Positions 40,528-47,966 of a stretch of DNA of 48,326 nt are shown here, in pieces; position 1 is the stretch's first letter; every line of letters begins with the position of its first letter. Where the stretch lies: positions 1 through 48,326 of the forward strand of contig CAZZFT010000017.1 of assembly GCA_964653555.1 (NCBI GenBank), given 5' to 3'. The notes under the pieces are model-generated. The model was not told where the DNA came from, did no database searches, and worked only from the letters and a program-made list of their open reading frames with translations. This stretch comes from JAHEJV01 sp964653555 (GTDB taxonomy: Bacteria; Myxococcota_A; UBA9160; SMWR01). The translations under genes and the position numbers were made by a program.

Positions 40528-41610
40528 ATGCCCGGTACCCGGCGAATCAGGCCGATTTCCGCCGACGCGGCGGGCCCGGTTCGCGACTGGTCGCGCTACC
40601 GGGGCAACCTGGCGCGCCACCTGATCGCCATCTCGCGAGACCTCCAGGCGCGGGTCATCGGCTCCCTGCGCGACGAGCGCGGCTACGCCGGGCTACGCCC
40701 GAGCTTCGGGCCGATCCTGTCGCGGGTCTGGCAGCAGGGCCGGCCGCTCACCGCGCTGGCGAGCGAGCTGGCGATCAGCACCCAGGCCTGCAGCCAGCTC
40801 GTGAGCGCCGCCGAGGCGGCCGGCTATCTCGAGCGCCGGCCGAATCCCGAGGACGGGCGCTCGAGGGTGGCGGTGTTGACGGCGCGGGGCCGCGGCCTGG
40901 TCGAGCACGGCGTGCGGATCATCCTGGAGAGCGAGGCGGAGTACGCGACGCGCGTCGGGGCCGGTGCCTACCGGCAGTTCACAACCTCCCTGGCCGCGCT
41001 CTACCGCGGCCTGGGCATTCCGATCCACGCCGACGCCGGGCTGACCGCGCGGGCCGGGCGCTCCGCCGGGGTCCTGCCGCTGCTGGCGGTGCGCATCCAG
41101 GAGCAGCTGATGCGGGCGGCGCTCGCCCGGGGACACGCGGGACTCAAGATGTCCCACGGCGAGGTGTTGCCCCACATCGGTCCCGACGGGGCGCGCGTTC
41201 ACGAGATCGCGCGTCTCCAAGGAGTGAGCCGCCAGGCGATCCACGCCACCGCACGGGACCTCGAGAGCCTGGGCTACCTGCGGCGCCGGGTCGATCCGCG
41301 CGATCGGCGCGGGATCGTGCTCGCGCTGACCGAGCGGGGCGCAGAGCTGATCGGCGACTCGGTGGCCGCGGTGGACGAGCTCGAGCGGTCGTTCCGGGCG
41401 ATTCTCGGTGCCGTGCGCTTCGCGCAGCTCGAGCGCGTCGCGCGCGAGCTGTACCGGTCGCTGCGCCCCGACGCACCCTCGACGGCGCCCGGCGCCGGGG
41501 CGGGGGAAATCGAGCGGCTGGCGGAGCGCCTGCGGCGTCGGCTCGGACGCGACGGCGCCGAGCGCCTGGCCGCGCTGCTGGAGACCGGGCAGGGGCGGGG
41601 CGCGCCGTGA
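40528..41610 (+). CDS. Double-domain MarR-family regulator
   Basis: A 360-residue protein with two MarR-type winged-helix units in one chain. Unit one spans about 50-165 with its wing at LERRPNPEDGRSRVAVLTARG (101-121); unit two spans about 185-310 with its wing at 251-271 (RRRVDPRDRRGIVLALTERG). MarR proteins normally act as dimers of about 150 residues, so this chain may be a single-chain dimer, or a dimer of dimers that fits the long operator upstream. The ATG at 40528 is leaderless-like. The stop overlaps the hydroxylase gene as GTGA. It probably represses the monooxygenase and this operon until a substrate-derived ligand binds. Confidence 0.85.
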   Translation: MPGTRRIRPISADAAGPVRDWSRYRGNLARHLIAISRDLQARVIGSLRDERGYAGLRPSFGPILSRVWQQGRPLTALASELAISTQACSQLVSAAEAAGYLERRPNPEDGRSRVAVLTARGRGLVEHGVRIILESEAEYATRVGAGAYRQFTTSLAALYRGLGIPIHADAGLTARAGRSAGVLPLLAVRIQEQLMRAALARGHAGLKMSHGEVLPHIGPDGARVHEIARLQGVSRQAIHATARDLESLGYLRRRVDPRDRRGIVLALTERGAELIGDSVAAVDELERSFRAILGAVRFAQLERVARELYRSLRPDAPSTAPGAGAGEIERLAERLRRRLGRDGAERLAALLETGQGRGAP

Positions 41611-42329
41611 GCTACGACTGGCGCGCCGCGCTGGTCTTCCTCGCTGCGCTGGTGGCCCTCACCGGGGCGAGCCGGTTCGTGGCCTTCCGGGTGCCCGCCC
41701 TGCGGCGGATGCGCGATCTGAACCGGGAGGCCGATCGCCGCAAGCTCTCCCGCCGCCGCTTCGCGGAGGCGGTCCGGGTGAACAACCGGGCGGGCCTGAT
41801 CGCGAACCTCGTGTTCTACGTCACCGTCCTCCCGCTGTGCGTGGACCTGGCGCCGCGGCCGCCGTGGCGTCACGTGCTCGACGTCGCCGCCGTGCTGATG
41901 GTGTTCGATCTCCTCTACTACCTGACCCACCGCTTCCTGTTCCACGGCAAGCTGCTGCGCAGGGTGCACGCCCTGCATCACCAGGCCCGGACGCCCACCT
42001 ACGTGGACGCCCTCTACGTGCACCCCCTGGAGACGGTGATCGGGCTCGCCCTGTTCCTGTTCTCGATCCCGCTCGTGGCGGCACTCGGGGGTGCGCCGCT
42101 CTCCGCGCTGTCGATGGCGGTGGCGACCTTGATCTTCACCCAGGTGAACACGATCAATCACACCTTCGTGCACCTGCCCTACTTCCCGTTCAAGACGCTC
42201 GACTACGTCACGGGGGTGCACGCGGCCCACCACGTGGACATGAACCGCGGCAACTTCGCGACGCTCACGATGCTCTACGACGTTCTTTTCGGAACCTACG
42301 AGAAGCCGGTCCACCGGCTCGCGCCCTGA
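41607..42329 (+). CDS. Fatty acid hydroxylase/sterol desaturase-family protein
   Basis: A 240-residue membrane di-iron enzyme of the fatty acid hydroxylase superfamily. The histidine clusters are HRFLFH (about 109-114), HALHH (about 121-125), NHTFVH (about 186-191) and HAAHH (about 207-211), the number and spacing expected for metal ligands. Hydrophobic segments near residues 8-25, 55-75 and 135-155 form the membrane part. The GTG at 41607 overlaps the marR stop as GTGA. It probably hydroxylates a sterol- or terpenoid-like compound, giving an alcohol for the later enzymes (inference). Confidence 0.85.
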   Translation: MSYDWRAALVFLAALVALTGASRFVAFRVPALRRMRDLNREADRRKLSRRRFAEAVRVNNRAGLIANLVFYVTVLPLCVDLAPRPPWRHVLDVAAVLMVFDLLYYLTHRFLFHGKLLRRVHALHHQARTPTYVDALYVHPLETVIGLALFLFSIPLVAALGGAPLSALSMAVATLIFTQVNTINHTFVHLPYFPFKTLDYVTGVHAAHHVDMNRGNFATLTMLYDVLFGTYEKPVHRLAP

Positions 42330-42340
42330 CAGGAGAAGAG

Positions 42341-43513
42341 ATGAATCAGCGCCTGTTCGACCGCGTTCGCGCCATCGACACCGACACCCACATCACCGAG
42401 CCGCCGGACGTCTGGACCGCGCGCGTGTCGACCGCGAAGTGGGGCGACGCCGTGCCGCACGTCCGCAAGCACGGCGGTCGCGACGTCTGGTTCATCCGCG
42501 ACCAAGCCGTCGGGTCGCCCGGCTTCACCACGATGGCCGGCTTCGACGGCTCGATACCCGACGGCCCGAAGGGCTACGACGACATCCCCCGCGGCGCCTT
42601 CGACGCCGGGGAGCGCCTGAAGCACATGGACGCCGAGGGCATCTACGCCCAGGTGCTCTACCCCAACGTGGGCGGCTTCGGATCCGGGGGCTTCCTCAAG
42701 CTGAAGCAGCCCGAGCTGATGCTCGAGTGCGTGCGCGCCTACAACGACTTCCTGATCGACTGGTGCAGCGCCGATCCGAAGCGACTGATCCCCGTCGCCG
42801 CCATGCCCTTCTGGGACGTGAGCGAGTGCGTGAAGGAGGTGGAGCGCGCGGTGGCGAAGGGGCATCGAGCGGTGCTCGCCGCCTCCCAGCCCGAAGCCTG
42901 GGGAGAGCCGCCCCTCTCCGCCCGGCACTGGGATCCGTTCTGGGCCGCCGTGCAGGAGACCGGCGTGCCGATCAGCTTCCACATCGGAGGCGGCGATCTC
43001 TCGGACCTGTTCGTGGACCAGTACGGCCTCGGCATGCGCGCCAACTTCGCGCGCGTCTCCTCGATGATCTTCATGCAGAACGTCACCTGCCTCGCCGACC
43101 TGATCTTCGGCGGCGTATGCCATCGCTTCCCGAATCTGAAGCTGGTCTCGGTGGAGAGCGGCGTCGGCTGGATCCCCTCCTATCTGGAAGCCGCCGACTG
43201 GCAGTTCGTGAACAGCGAGACGCGCCGGGAGCATCCCGAGTACGACCTGCTGCCGAGCGAGTACTTCCGGCGTCAGATCTACGGCTGCTTCTGGTTCGAG
43301 AGCCAGGGCCTGCGCGCGGCCCTCGAAGCGTTCCCCGACAACCTCCTGTGGGAGACCGACTTTCCGCATCCGACCTGTCAGCACCCGGGGCTCACGGGCG
43401 GGCTCACGGAGCATCCCGCCGACTACGCCGAGCACGCCTTCACCGGGGTGCCCGAGTCGACGATCGAGCGGGTGCTGCACGGCACCGCCGCGGCGCTGTA
43501 CGGCATCGCGTAG
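42341..43513 (+). CDS. Amidohydrolase family (Amidohydro-rel/PF04909-like) protein
   Basis: A 390-residue TIM-barrel protein of the amidohydrolase_2 type. The metal-binding start is DTDTHITEPPDVW (D15-x-H17), a mid-barrel His lies in SFHIGGG (about 217) and the last acid is in ETDFPHPT. The GAGAAGAG ribosome site precedes the ATG at 42341 by five bases. Family members hydrolyse or decarboxylate cyclic acids and lactones; in this operon the substrate may be the ester or lactone made by the monooxygenase, which is inference. It follows the hydroxylase gene by 11 bases. Confidence 0.9.
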   Translation: MNQRLFDRVRAIDTDTHITEPPDVWTARVSTAKWGDAVPHVRKHGGRDVWFIRDQAVGSPGFTTMAGFDGSIPDGPKGYDDIPRGAFDAGERLKHMDAEGIYAQVLYPNVGGFGSGGFLKLKQPELMLECVRAYNDFLIDWCSADPKRLIPVAAMPFWDVSECVKEVERAVAKGHRAVLAASQPEAWGEPPLSARHWDPFWAAVQETGVPISFHIGGGDLSDLFVDQYGLGMRANFARVSSMIFMQNVTCLADLIFGGVCHRFPNLKLVSVESGVGWIPSYLEAADWQFVNSETRREHPEYDLLPSEYFRRQIYGCFWFESQGLRAALEAFPDNLLWETDFPHPTCQHPGLTGGLTEHPADYAEHAFTGVPESTIERVLHGTAAALYGIA

Positions 43514-43523
43514 CGAGCGCCCG

Positions 43524-44084
43524 GTGGACGAGCTGCGGGAACGACTGGAGAAGTATGTCGCCAAGCCGATGGGCGCACCGTCGGTCGCGCCCGATCCGGT
43601 GAACGTGCCGATGATCCGCCACTGGGTGGACGCCTTGGACGACCGCAACCCGGTGTACCTCGACGAGCAGCTCGCGGCGACCACCCGCTTCGGCGGGATC
43701 GTGGCGCCTCCGGCGATGCTCCAGGCCTGGGGGATGCCGCGCCCCCGGATCGAGGGCATCGCCGCGCGCGGCGGCGCACCGGACGACATCCCCGCGGACA
43801 GCGCGATCCCCGTGCTGGACGAGGCGGGCTTCGTCGGGACGCTCGCCACCAACTCCGAGCTCGAGTTCGTGCGCTACCTGCGGCCCGGCGACCGCCTTCA
43901 CCTGGAGACGGAGCTGGAGGCGATCTCGGAGCGTAAGTCCACGGCTCTCGGTCAGGGCTACTTCGTTACCTGGGTGACCACCTACCGCGACGCGGCGGGC
44001 GACGTCGTGGGGCGCCAGCGCTTCCGGATCCTGAAGTTCGACCCGCGCACGATCGACCCGAGCCGACGCGGAGCGGCGCGATGA
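43524..44084 (+). CDS. MaoC-fold hydratase subunit, FAS1-like, catalytic His replaced
   Basis: A 186-residue single hot-dog protein of the MaoC/FAS1-like dehydratase type. The site that in active hydratases reads D-x-N-P-x-H is DDRNPVY here (about 39-45), so the His is Tyr and this subunit is probably not catalytic alone. It starts at GTG 43524, 10 bases after the amidohydrolase stop, and its stop overlaps the next hydratase start as ATGA. The tight pair suggests a heteromer in which this chain supports the catalytic one, as in ChsH1-ChsH2 of steroid side-chain degradation. Confidence 0.85.
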   Translation: MDELRERLEKYVAKPMGAPSVAPDPVNVPMIRHWVDALDDRNPVYLDEQLAATTRFGGIVAPPAMLQAWGMPRPRIEGIAARGGAPDDIPADSAIPVLDEAGFVGTLATNSELEFVRYLRPGDRLHLETELEAISERKSTALGQGYFVTWVTTYRDAAGDVVGRQRFRILKFDPRTIDPSRRGAAR

Positions 44085-44509
44085 CCGCGCCCTCGATCTC
44101 CTGCGCCGCGATCGACGTCGGCGACGAGCTGACGCCCTTCGCGCTGCCGGTCACCGCGACGGTGATCGTCGCCGGGGCGATCGCCTCCCGGGACTTCATG
44201 CCCGCGCACCACGACCCCGAGTTCGCCCGGGCGCAGGGCGCGCCGGACGTGTTCATGAACATCCTCACCACCAACGGCTACGTGGCGCGCTTCGTCAGCG
44301 ACTGGGCCGGACCCCAGGTGCGGATCCGCGCGATCCGGATCCGGCTCGGGGCGCCCGCGGTGCCCGGGACGACGCTGCGCTTCTCGGGCCGGGTCGCCGG
44401 CAAGCGCGAAGAGGGCAGCGAGTGCGTGCTCGAGCTGGAGGTGCGGGCAGCGAACGATCTCGGCGACCACGCGACCGGGACCGTGGAGTGCTCGCTCCCG
44501 CTCGGCTGA
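44081..44509 (+). CDS. MaoC-fold enoyl-CoA hydratase subunit, catalytic
   Basis: A 142-residue hot-dog protein. The active-site loop retains the catalytic pair as D-F-M-P-A-H (SRDFMPAHHDPEFA, about residues 37-50), matching the D-x4-H of (R)-hydratases. It begins at an ATG overlapping the previous stop (ATGA), so the two subunits are probably made one to one. It would add water to an enoyl-CoA, giving a hydroxyacyl-CoA for the thiolase-like protein that follows. It ends 26 bases before that gene. Confidence 0.88.
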   Translation: MTAPSISCAAIDVGDELTPFALPVTATVIVAGAIASRDFMPAHHDPEFARAQGAPDVFMNILTTNGYVARFVSDWAGPQVRIRAIRIRLGAPAVPGTTLRFSGRVAGKREEGSECVLELEVRAANDLGDHATGTVECSLPLG

Positions 44510-44535
44510 GCGGCGGAGCGGCAAGGAGAGCGATC

Positions 44536-45759
44536 TTGGCGCGGAGCAGGGCACACATCGCGGGCATCGGAGAGACGCGTTATGCGCGCTGGGGCCGGAT
44601 CGGCGACGCGACCGAGCACGCCCTCGCGTGCGAGGCGATCCAGCGAGCCGTGGCGGACGCCGGACTCTCCATGGACCGCGTCGACGGCCTGGCGTCCTTC
44701 GCCGACGACCGCAACGAGGCGGTCTTCCTGGCCGCCGAGCTGGGGCTTCCGGCGCTGCGCTTCGCCAACATGGTCTGGATGCCGGGGGGCGGTGGCGGCT
44801 GCGCGGCGGTGGGAAACGCCGCGATGGCGGTGGAGACGGGCCAGGCCGAGGTGGTGGTGGTCTACCGCTCGCTCTGCCAGGGACAGTTCTTCCGCTTCGG
44901 GACCGGCGGTCTCGATGCCTCCGCGCCGGTCGAGCCGAAGCCCCCGACGCTCCAGCCCGCCAGCTCACCGATGTTGGCGTCGATGGGCTTCGCCATCCCC
45001 TACGGGCTGATCATGGCCGCCGCGGCCTACGCGCTGCCGACACGGCGCCACATGCACCGCTACGGCACCACGAGCGAGCAGCTGGGCCGGATCGCGGTCA
45101 CCTTCCGCGAGCACGCGAGTCGCAACCCGCGCGCCGTGATGGGCGCTCGGCCGATGACGCTGGCCGATCACCAGGCGTCGCCGATGATCGCCGACCCGCA
45201 CCGCCTCTTCGACTGCTGTCTGGAGAGCGACGGCGCCTGCGCGGTGGTCGTGACCACCGCCGCGCGCGCGCGCGACCTCGCGAAACGGCCCGTCGAGATC
45301 CTCGCCAGCGAGCAGGGAGCTCCGAAGGGATACGCCTTCGGGCCCTTCACCAACGCCAACGTCGACGACGCCCTCTACGCTACCGGCGGCTGCGAGGAGC
45401 TGGCCGGCCGCCTCTACGGCAAGGCCGGTCTCGGCCCCCGGGACGTGGACGTGGCCCAGATCTACGATCACTTCACGGGATGCGTACTGATGCAGCTCGA
45501 GGACTACGGCTTCTGCGAGCGAGGGGAGGGCGGACCCTTCGTCGACAGCGGGGCGCTCTCCTGGCAGGGAGGGAGCCTCCCCACCAACACCCACGGCGGC
45601 AGCCTGTCCGAGGCCTACATCCACGGCCTCAACCACGTCGTCGAGGGCGTGCGCGCGCTGCGCGGGGAGTCGGCCAACCCGGTCGACGGCGCCGAGGTGT
45701 GCCTGGTGACGAGCGCGGCGTGCGTTCCCTCGAGCGCGCTCCTGCTGGGGCGCCGATGA
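44536..45759 (+). CDS. Thiolase-like lipid-transfer/aldolase protein (Ltp2-type)
   Basis: A 407-residue thiolase-superfamily protein of the SCP-x/Ltp2 type. The position of the usual nucleophilic Cys falls in a run of Gly (PGGGGGCA, 83-90), so normal thiolysis is unlikely. The C-terminal block YDHFTGCVL (Y310) and HGGSLSEAYIHGLNH (Y361) carries two tyrosines at the spacing of those I recall as catalytic in the retro-aldolase Ltp2. The TTG at 44536 has an AAGGAGAG site. Its stop overlaps the DUF35 gene (ATGA), the known partner of Ltp2-type enzymes. It probably splits a hydroxyacyl-CoA into a ketone and a shorter acyl-CoA. Confidence 0.85.
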   Translation: MARSRAHIAGIGETRYARWGRIGDATEHALACEAIQRAVADAGLSMDRVDGLASFADDRNEAVFLAAELGLPALRFANMVWMPGGGGGCAAVGNAAMAVETGQAEVVVVYRSLCQGQFFRFGTGGLDASAPVEPKPPTLQPASSPMLASMGFAIPYGLIMAAAAYALPTRRHMHRYGTTSEQLGRIAVTFREHASRNPRAVMGARPMTLADHQASPMIADPHRLFDCCLESDGACAVVVTTAARARDLAKRPVEILASEQGAPKGYAFGPFTNANVDDALYATGGCEELAGRLYGKAGLGPRDVDVAQIYDHFTGCVLMQLEDYGFCERGEGGPFVDSGALSWQGGSLPTNTHGGSLSEAYIHGLNHVVEGVRALRGESANPVDGAEVCLVTSAACVPSSALLLGRR

Positions 45760-46175
45760 GCGAGCGCTACTTCCCGGACACGATGCCGGCGCCGCTGGCG
45801 GACGCCGTCACGCTGCCCTGGTGGCAGGCCGCGGCGGAGCACCGTCTCGTGGTGCAGCGGTGTACGGCGTGCGGGCGCACCCGGCTTCCCCCCGCGCCGG
45901 TGTGCGCCGCGTGCCGTTCCACGGAGGCGGACTGGCGGGAGGTCCCGGGGCGGGGCGAGGTCTACACCTACACGGTCGTGCACCGCCCGATCGCTGCGGG
46001 CCAGCCGCTGCCCACCGTGATCGCCGTCATCGCGCTCGAGGAGGCCGGCGGCGTGCGGATGATCTCGAACCTCGTCGAGGTCGAGCCCGAGGCGGTGCGA
46101 ATCGGGATGCCCGTCGAGCTGGTGTGGGAGGACATGAGCGCGGACCTCGCGGTCCCGCGCTTCCGCCCGGCGTAG
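45756..46175 (+). CDS. DUF35 zinc-ribbon OB-fold protein, partner of the thiolase-like protein
   Basis: A 139-residue DUF35/ChsH2 C-terminal-like protein. Four cysteines (C36-x2-C39 and C50-x2-C53) make a zinc ribbon, and the OB fold follows (RGEVYTYTVVHRP, VIAVIALEEAGGVRMISNLV). In steroid catabolism this domain is fused to a MaoC domain in ChsH2 and holds Ltp2; here it is a separate chain. The ATG at 45756 overlaps the thiolase-like stop (ATGA), so the two are coupled. It is the last gene of the operon; an IS91-type transposase gene begins 211 bases later. Confidence 0.9.
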   Translation: MSERYFPDTMPAPLADAVTLPWWQAAAEHRLVVQRCTACGRTRLPPAPVCAACRSTEADWREVPGRGEVYTYTVVHRPIAAGQPLPTVIAVIALEEAGGVRMISNLVEVEPEAVRIGMPVELVWEDMSADLAVPRFRPA

Positions 46176-46385
46176 GGCGACAAAGAACATCCATTGGGGA
46201 ACCCGCTCGGGCCGGTGGACGGGCTTGTGAAGGAAGGGAAGCGCGCGTCGCCGACAAGACGACGGTTCGTGCCAGAGCCCGTGCCTGTCCGGCCTCGCCC
46301 AGGGTGAACACGCGGCCTCGCGGGCCGGCTGCCGCCCTCGCTCGCGCGCCCGCGCGCGGCACGCCCATCGCATCTCGGCCTTCCG
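46176..46385. other. 210-base gap before the transposase, likely includes the IS left side
   Basis: No gene is seen. GAAC, a sequence from memory among the target tetramers of IS91-type elements, occurs at about 46185 and again at about 46198, but I cannot define the element's end. No clear hairpin was picked out. Confidence 0.3.
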
Positions 46386-47966
46386 ATGTCGAAACGCGCT
46401 CCCTCCGGCCCCGGGTACACACCGCATCTCCCGCAGCACACGCTCCTCCACCGCGTGATCCGCGAGCACCTCGAGCCCTTCCTCGCACGCGCTCGAACTC
46501 GCGAGCAGCCTGCGCCGCACTTCGTCGAGCAGGAGCTCCGCGCCTTCCTGCGCTGCGGCGTCCTCGCCCACGGCTTCCTGCGCCTGCACTGCGACGACTG
46601 CGGCCACGACCGCCTCGTCGCCTTCTCGTGCAAGCGCCGCGGGTTCTGCCCCTCCTGCGGCGGCCGGCGCATGGCCGACACGGCGGCCCACCTCGTGGAT
46701 CGCGTGCTTCCCCCGGTGCCCGTCCGCCAGTGGGTGCTCACACTCCCGTACCCTCTTCGCTACCGCTGCGCCTACGACGCGAAGCTCACGAGCGCCGTGC
46801 TGCGCGCCTTCCTGCGCGCCCTCTTTGCGGAGCTGCGACGGCGCATCCGGCGCCACTGGGGCGTGCGCGCCGAGCAATGCGGAGCCGTCACCTTCCTGCA
46901 GCGCTTCGGCTCGGCACTCAACCTCAACCTCCACTTCCACACCCTGGTCCTCGACGGCGCCTATCCGTATGCGGGCCCTCCCGAGGATCCGGTTCGCTTC
47001 CTCCCGCTGCCCCCTCCGACGCACGACGAGGTGGCCCGCGTGCTGGCGGGATGCGCGCGCCGCATCCGCCGTCTGCTCGAGGCGCGTGCCGAGGAGGACG
47101 CGGACGTCCTCGCCCGGAACGAGCCACTGCTCGCGCTGCTCGCCGCGGCATCGCTGCGCACGCGCACCGCCCTCGGCTCGGCTTCCGGCGAGCGCTGGCG
47201 CCAAGTGGGCGATCGCGTCGAGCCGGCTGCCCCGAGCGACGACCCGGACGCCTCGCCCCGCGTCCCCGAGCACCGTGGCATGAGCCTGCACGCGGAGGTC
47301 TCCGTGCCCGCCCGCGACCGCCGCCGGCTGGAGCGCCTATGCCGCTACGTGGCGCGTCCACCGCTCGCGAACGAACGCCTCGAAGAGACACCGGACGGGG
47401 CGCTCCTGCTGCGCCTGAAGACACGATGGCGCGACGGCACCACCCACGTCGCGATGGAGCGAAGCCAGCTGATCGAGCGCCTGGTCCCGCTGATTCCGCC
47501 GCCGCGAGCCCACCAGGTGCGCTACCACGGCATCCTGGCTCCCTGCGCGAGCTTGCGCTGCCGCGTGTTACCGGTGCGCGACCCGGGGCCCGGTGTGAAT
47601 GTCCTGCCGGGCGACCGTGCGCAGGGCGATTCACCAGCTGCAGCCGGCGCCAGCGTGGGTCCCGCAACGGCGGGCCCGCCGAGCGCGACGGGATCCGGCG
47701 CCACGGCAGCGCCGGCGGAGGGACTCGGGTCCGAGCCCGGCCCCGGCGCCGCCACGAGCTGCCACGAGCGTGCCGGCGCCACGTCTCGGCGCTTCCGCTG
47801 GGCCGAGCTCCTCCAGCGCGTCTTCGCCGTCGATGCCCTCCGCTGCCCGCGCTGCGGATCCACCCTGCGCCTCGTCGCCGCGATCGAAGATCCGGCCATC
47901 GCCCAGCGCATCCTCGAATGCATCCGCCCGGGCACCCCCCGTCCCTCCGACGGCATCAGGCCGTGA
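46386..47966 (+). CDS. IS91-family (HUH) transposase
   Basis: A 526-residue rolling-circle-type transposase of the IS91 family. An N-terminal zinc-finger region (CDDCG...CKRRGFCPSCGGRRM, about 68-98) is followed by the HUH motif in NLHFHTLVLDG (about 180-190), a likely catalytic Tyr in CRYVARPPLANERL (about 320-333) and a C-terminal CPRCGSTLRLVAAIEDP block. Between about 400 and 460 is a Gly/Ala/Pro-rich insert of low complexity. The gene looks intact, so the element could be active. No inverted repeats are expected for this family. The ATG at 46386 is the first in frame. Confidence 0.9.
   Translation: MSKRAPSGPGYTPHLPQHTLLHRVIREHLEPFLARARTREQPAPHFVEQELRAFLRCGVLAHGFLRLHCDDCGHDRLVAFSCKRRGFCPSCGGRRMADTAAHLVDRVLPPVPVRQWVLTLPYPLRYRCAYDAKLTSAVLRAFLRALFAELRRRIRRHWGVRAEQCGAVTFLQRFGSALNLNLHFHTLVLDGAYPYAGPPEDPVRFLPLPPPTHDEVARVLAGCARRIRRLLEARAEEDADVLARNEPLLALLAAASLRTRTALGSASGERWRQVGDRVEPAAPSDDPDASPRVPEHRGMSLHAEVSVPARDRRRLERLCRYVARPPLANERLEETPDGALLLRLKTRWRDGTTHVAMERSQLIERLVPLIPPPRAHQVRYHGILAPCASLRCRVLPVRDPGPGVNVLPGDRAQGDSPAAAGASVGPATAGPPSATGSGATAAPAEGLGSEPGPGAATSCHERAGATSRRFRWAELLQRVFAVDALRCPRCGSTLRLVAAIEDPAIAQRILECIRPGTPRPSDGIRP
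46386..47966 (+). mobile_element. IS91-like element, core marked by the transposase gene
   Basis: Only the transposase is certain. IS91-type elements lack terminal inverted repeats and end in ori and ter sequences that I could not place, so the element extends some distance either side of the marked interval. It lies immediately downstream of the catabolic operon. Confidence 0.6.
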
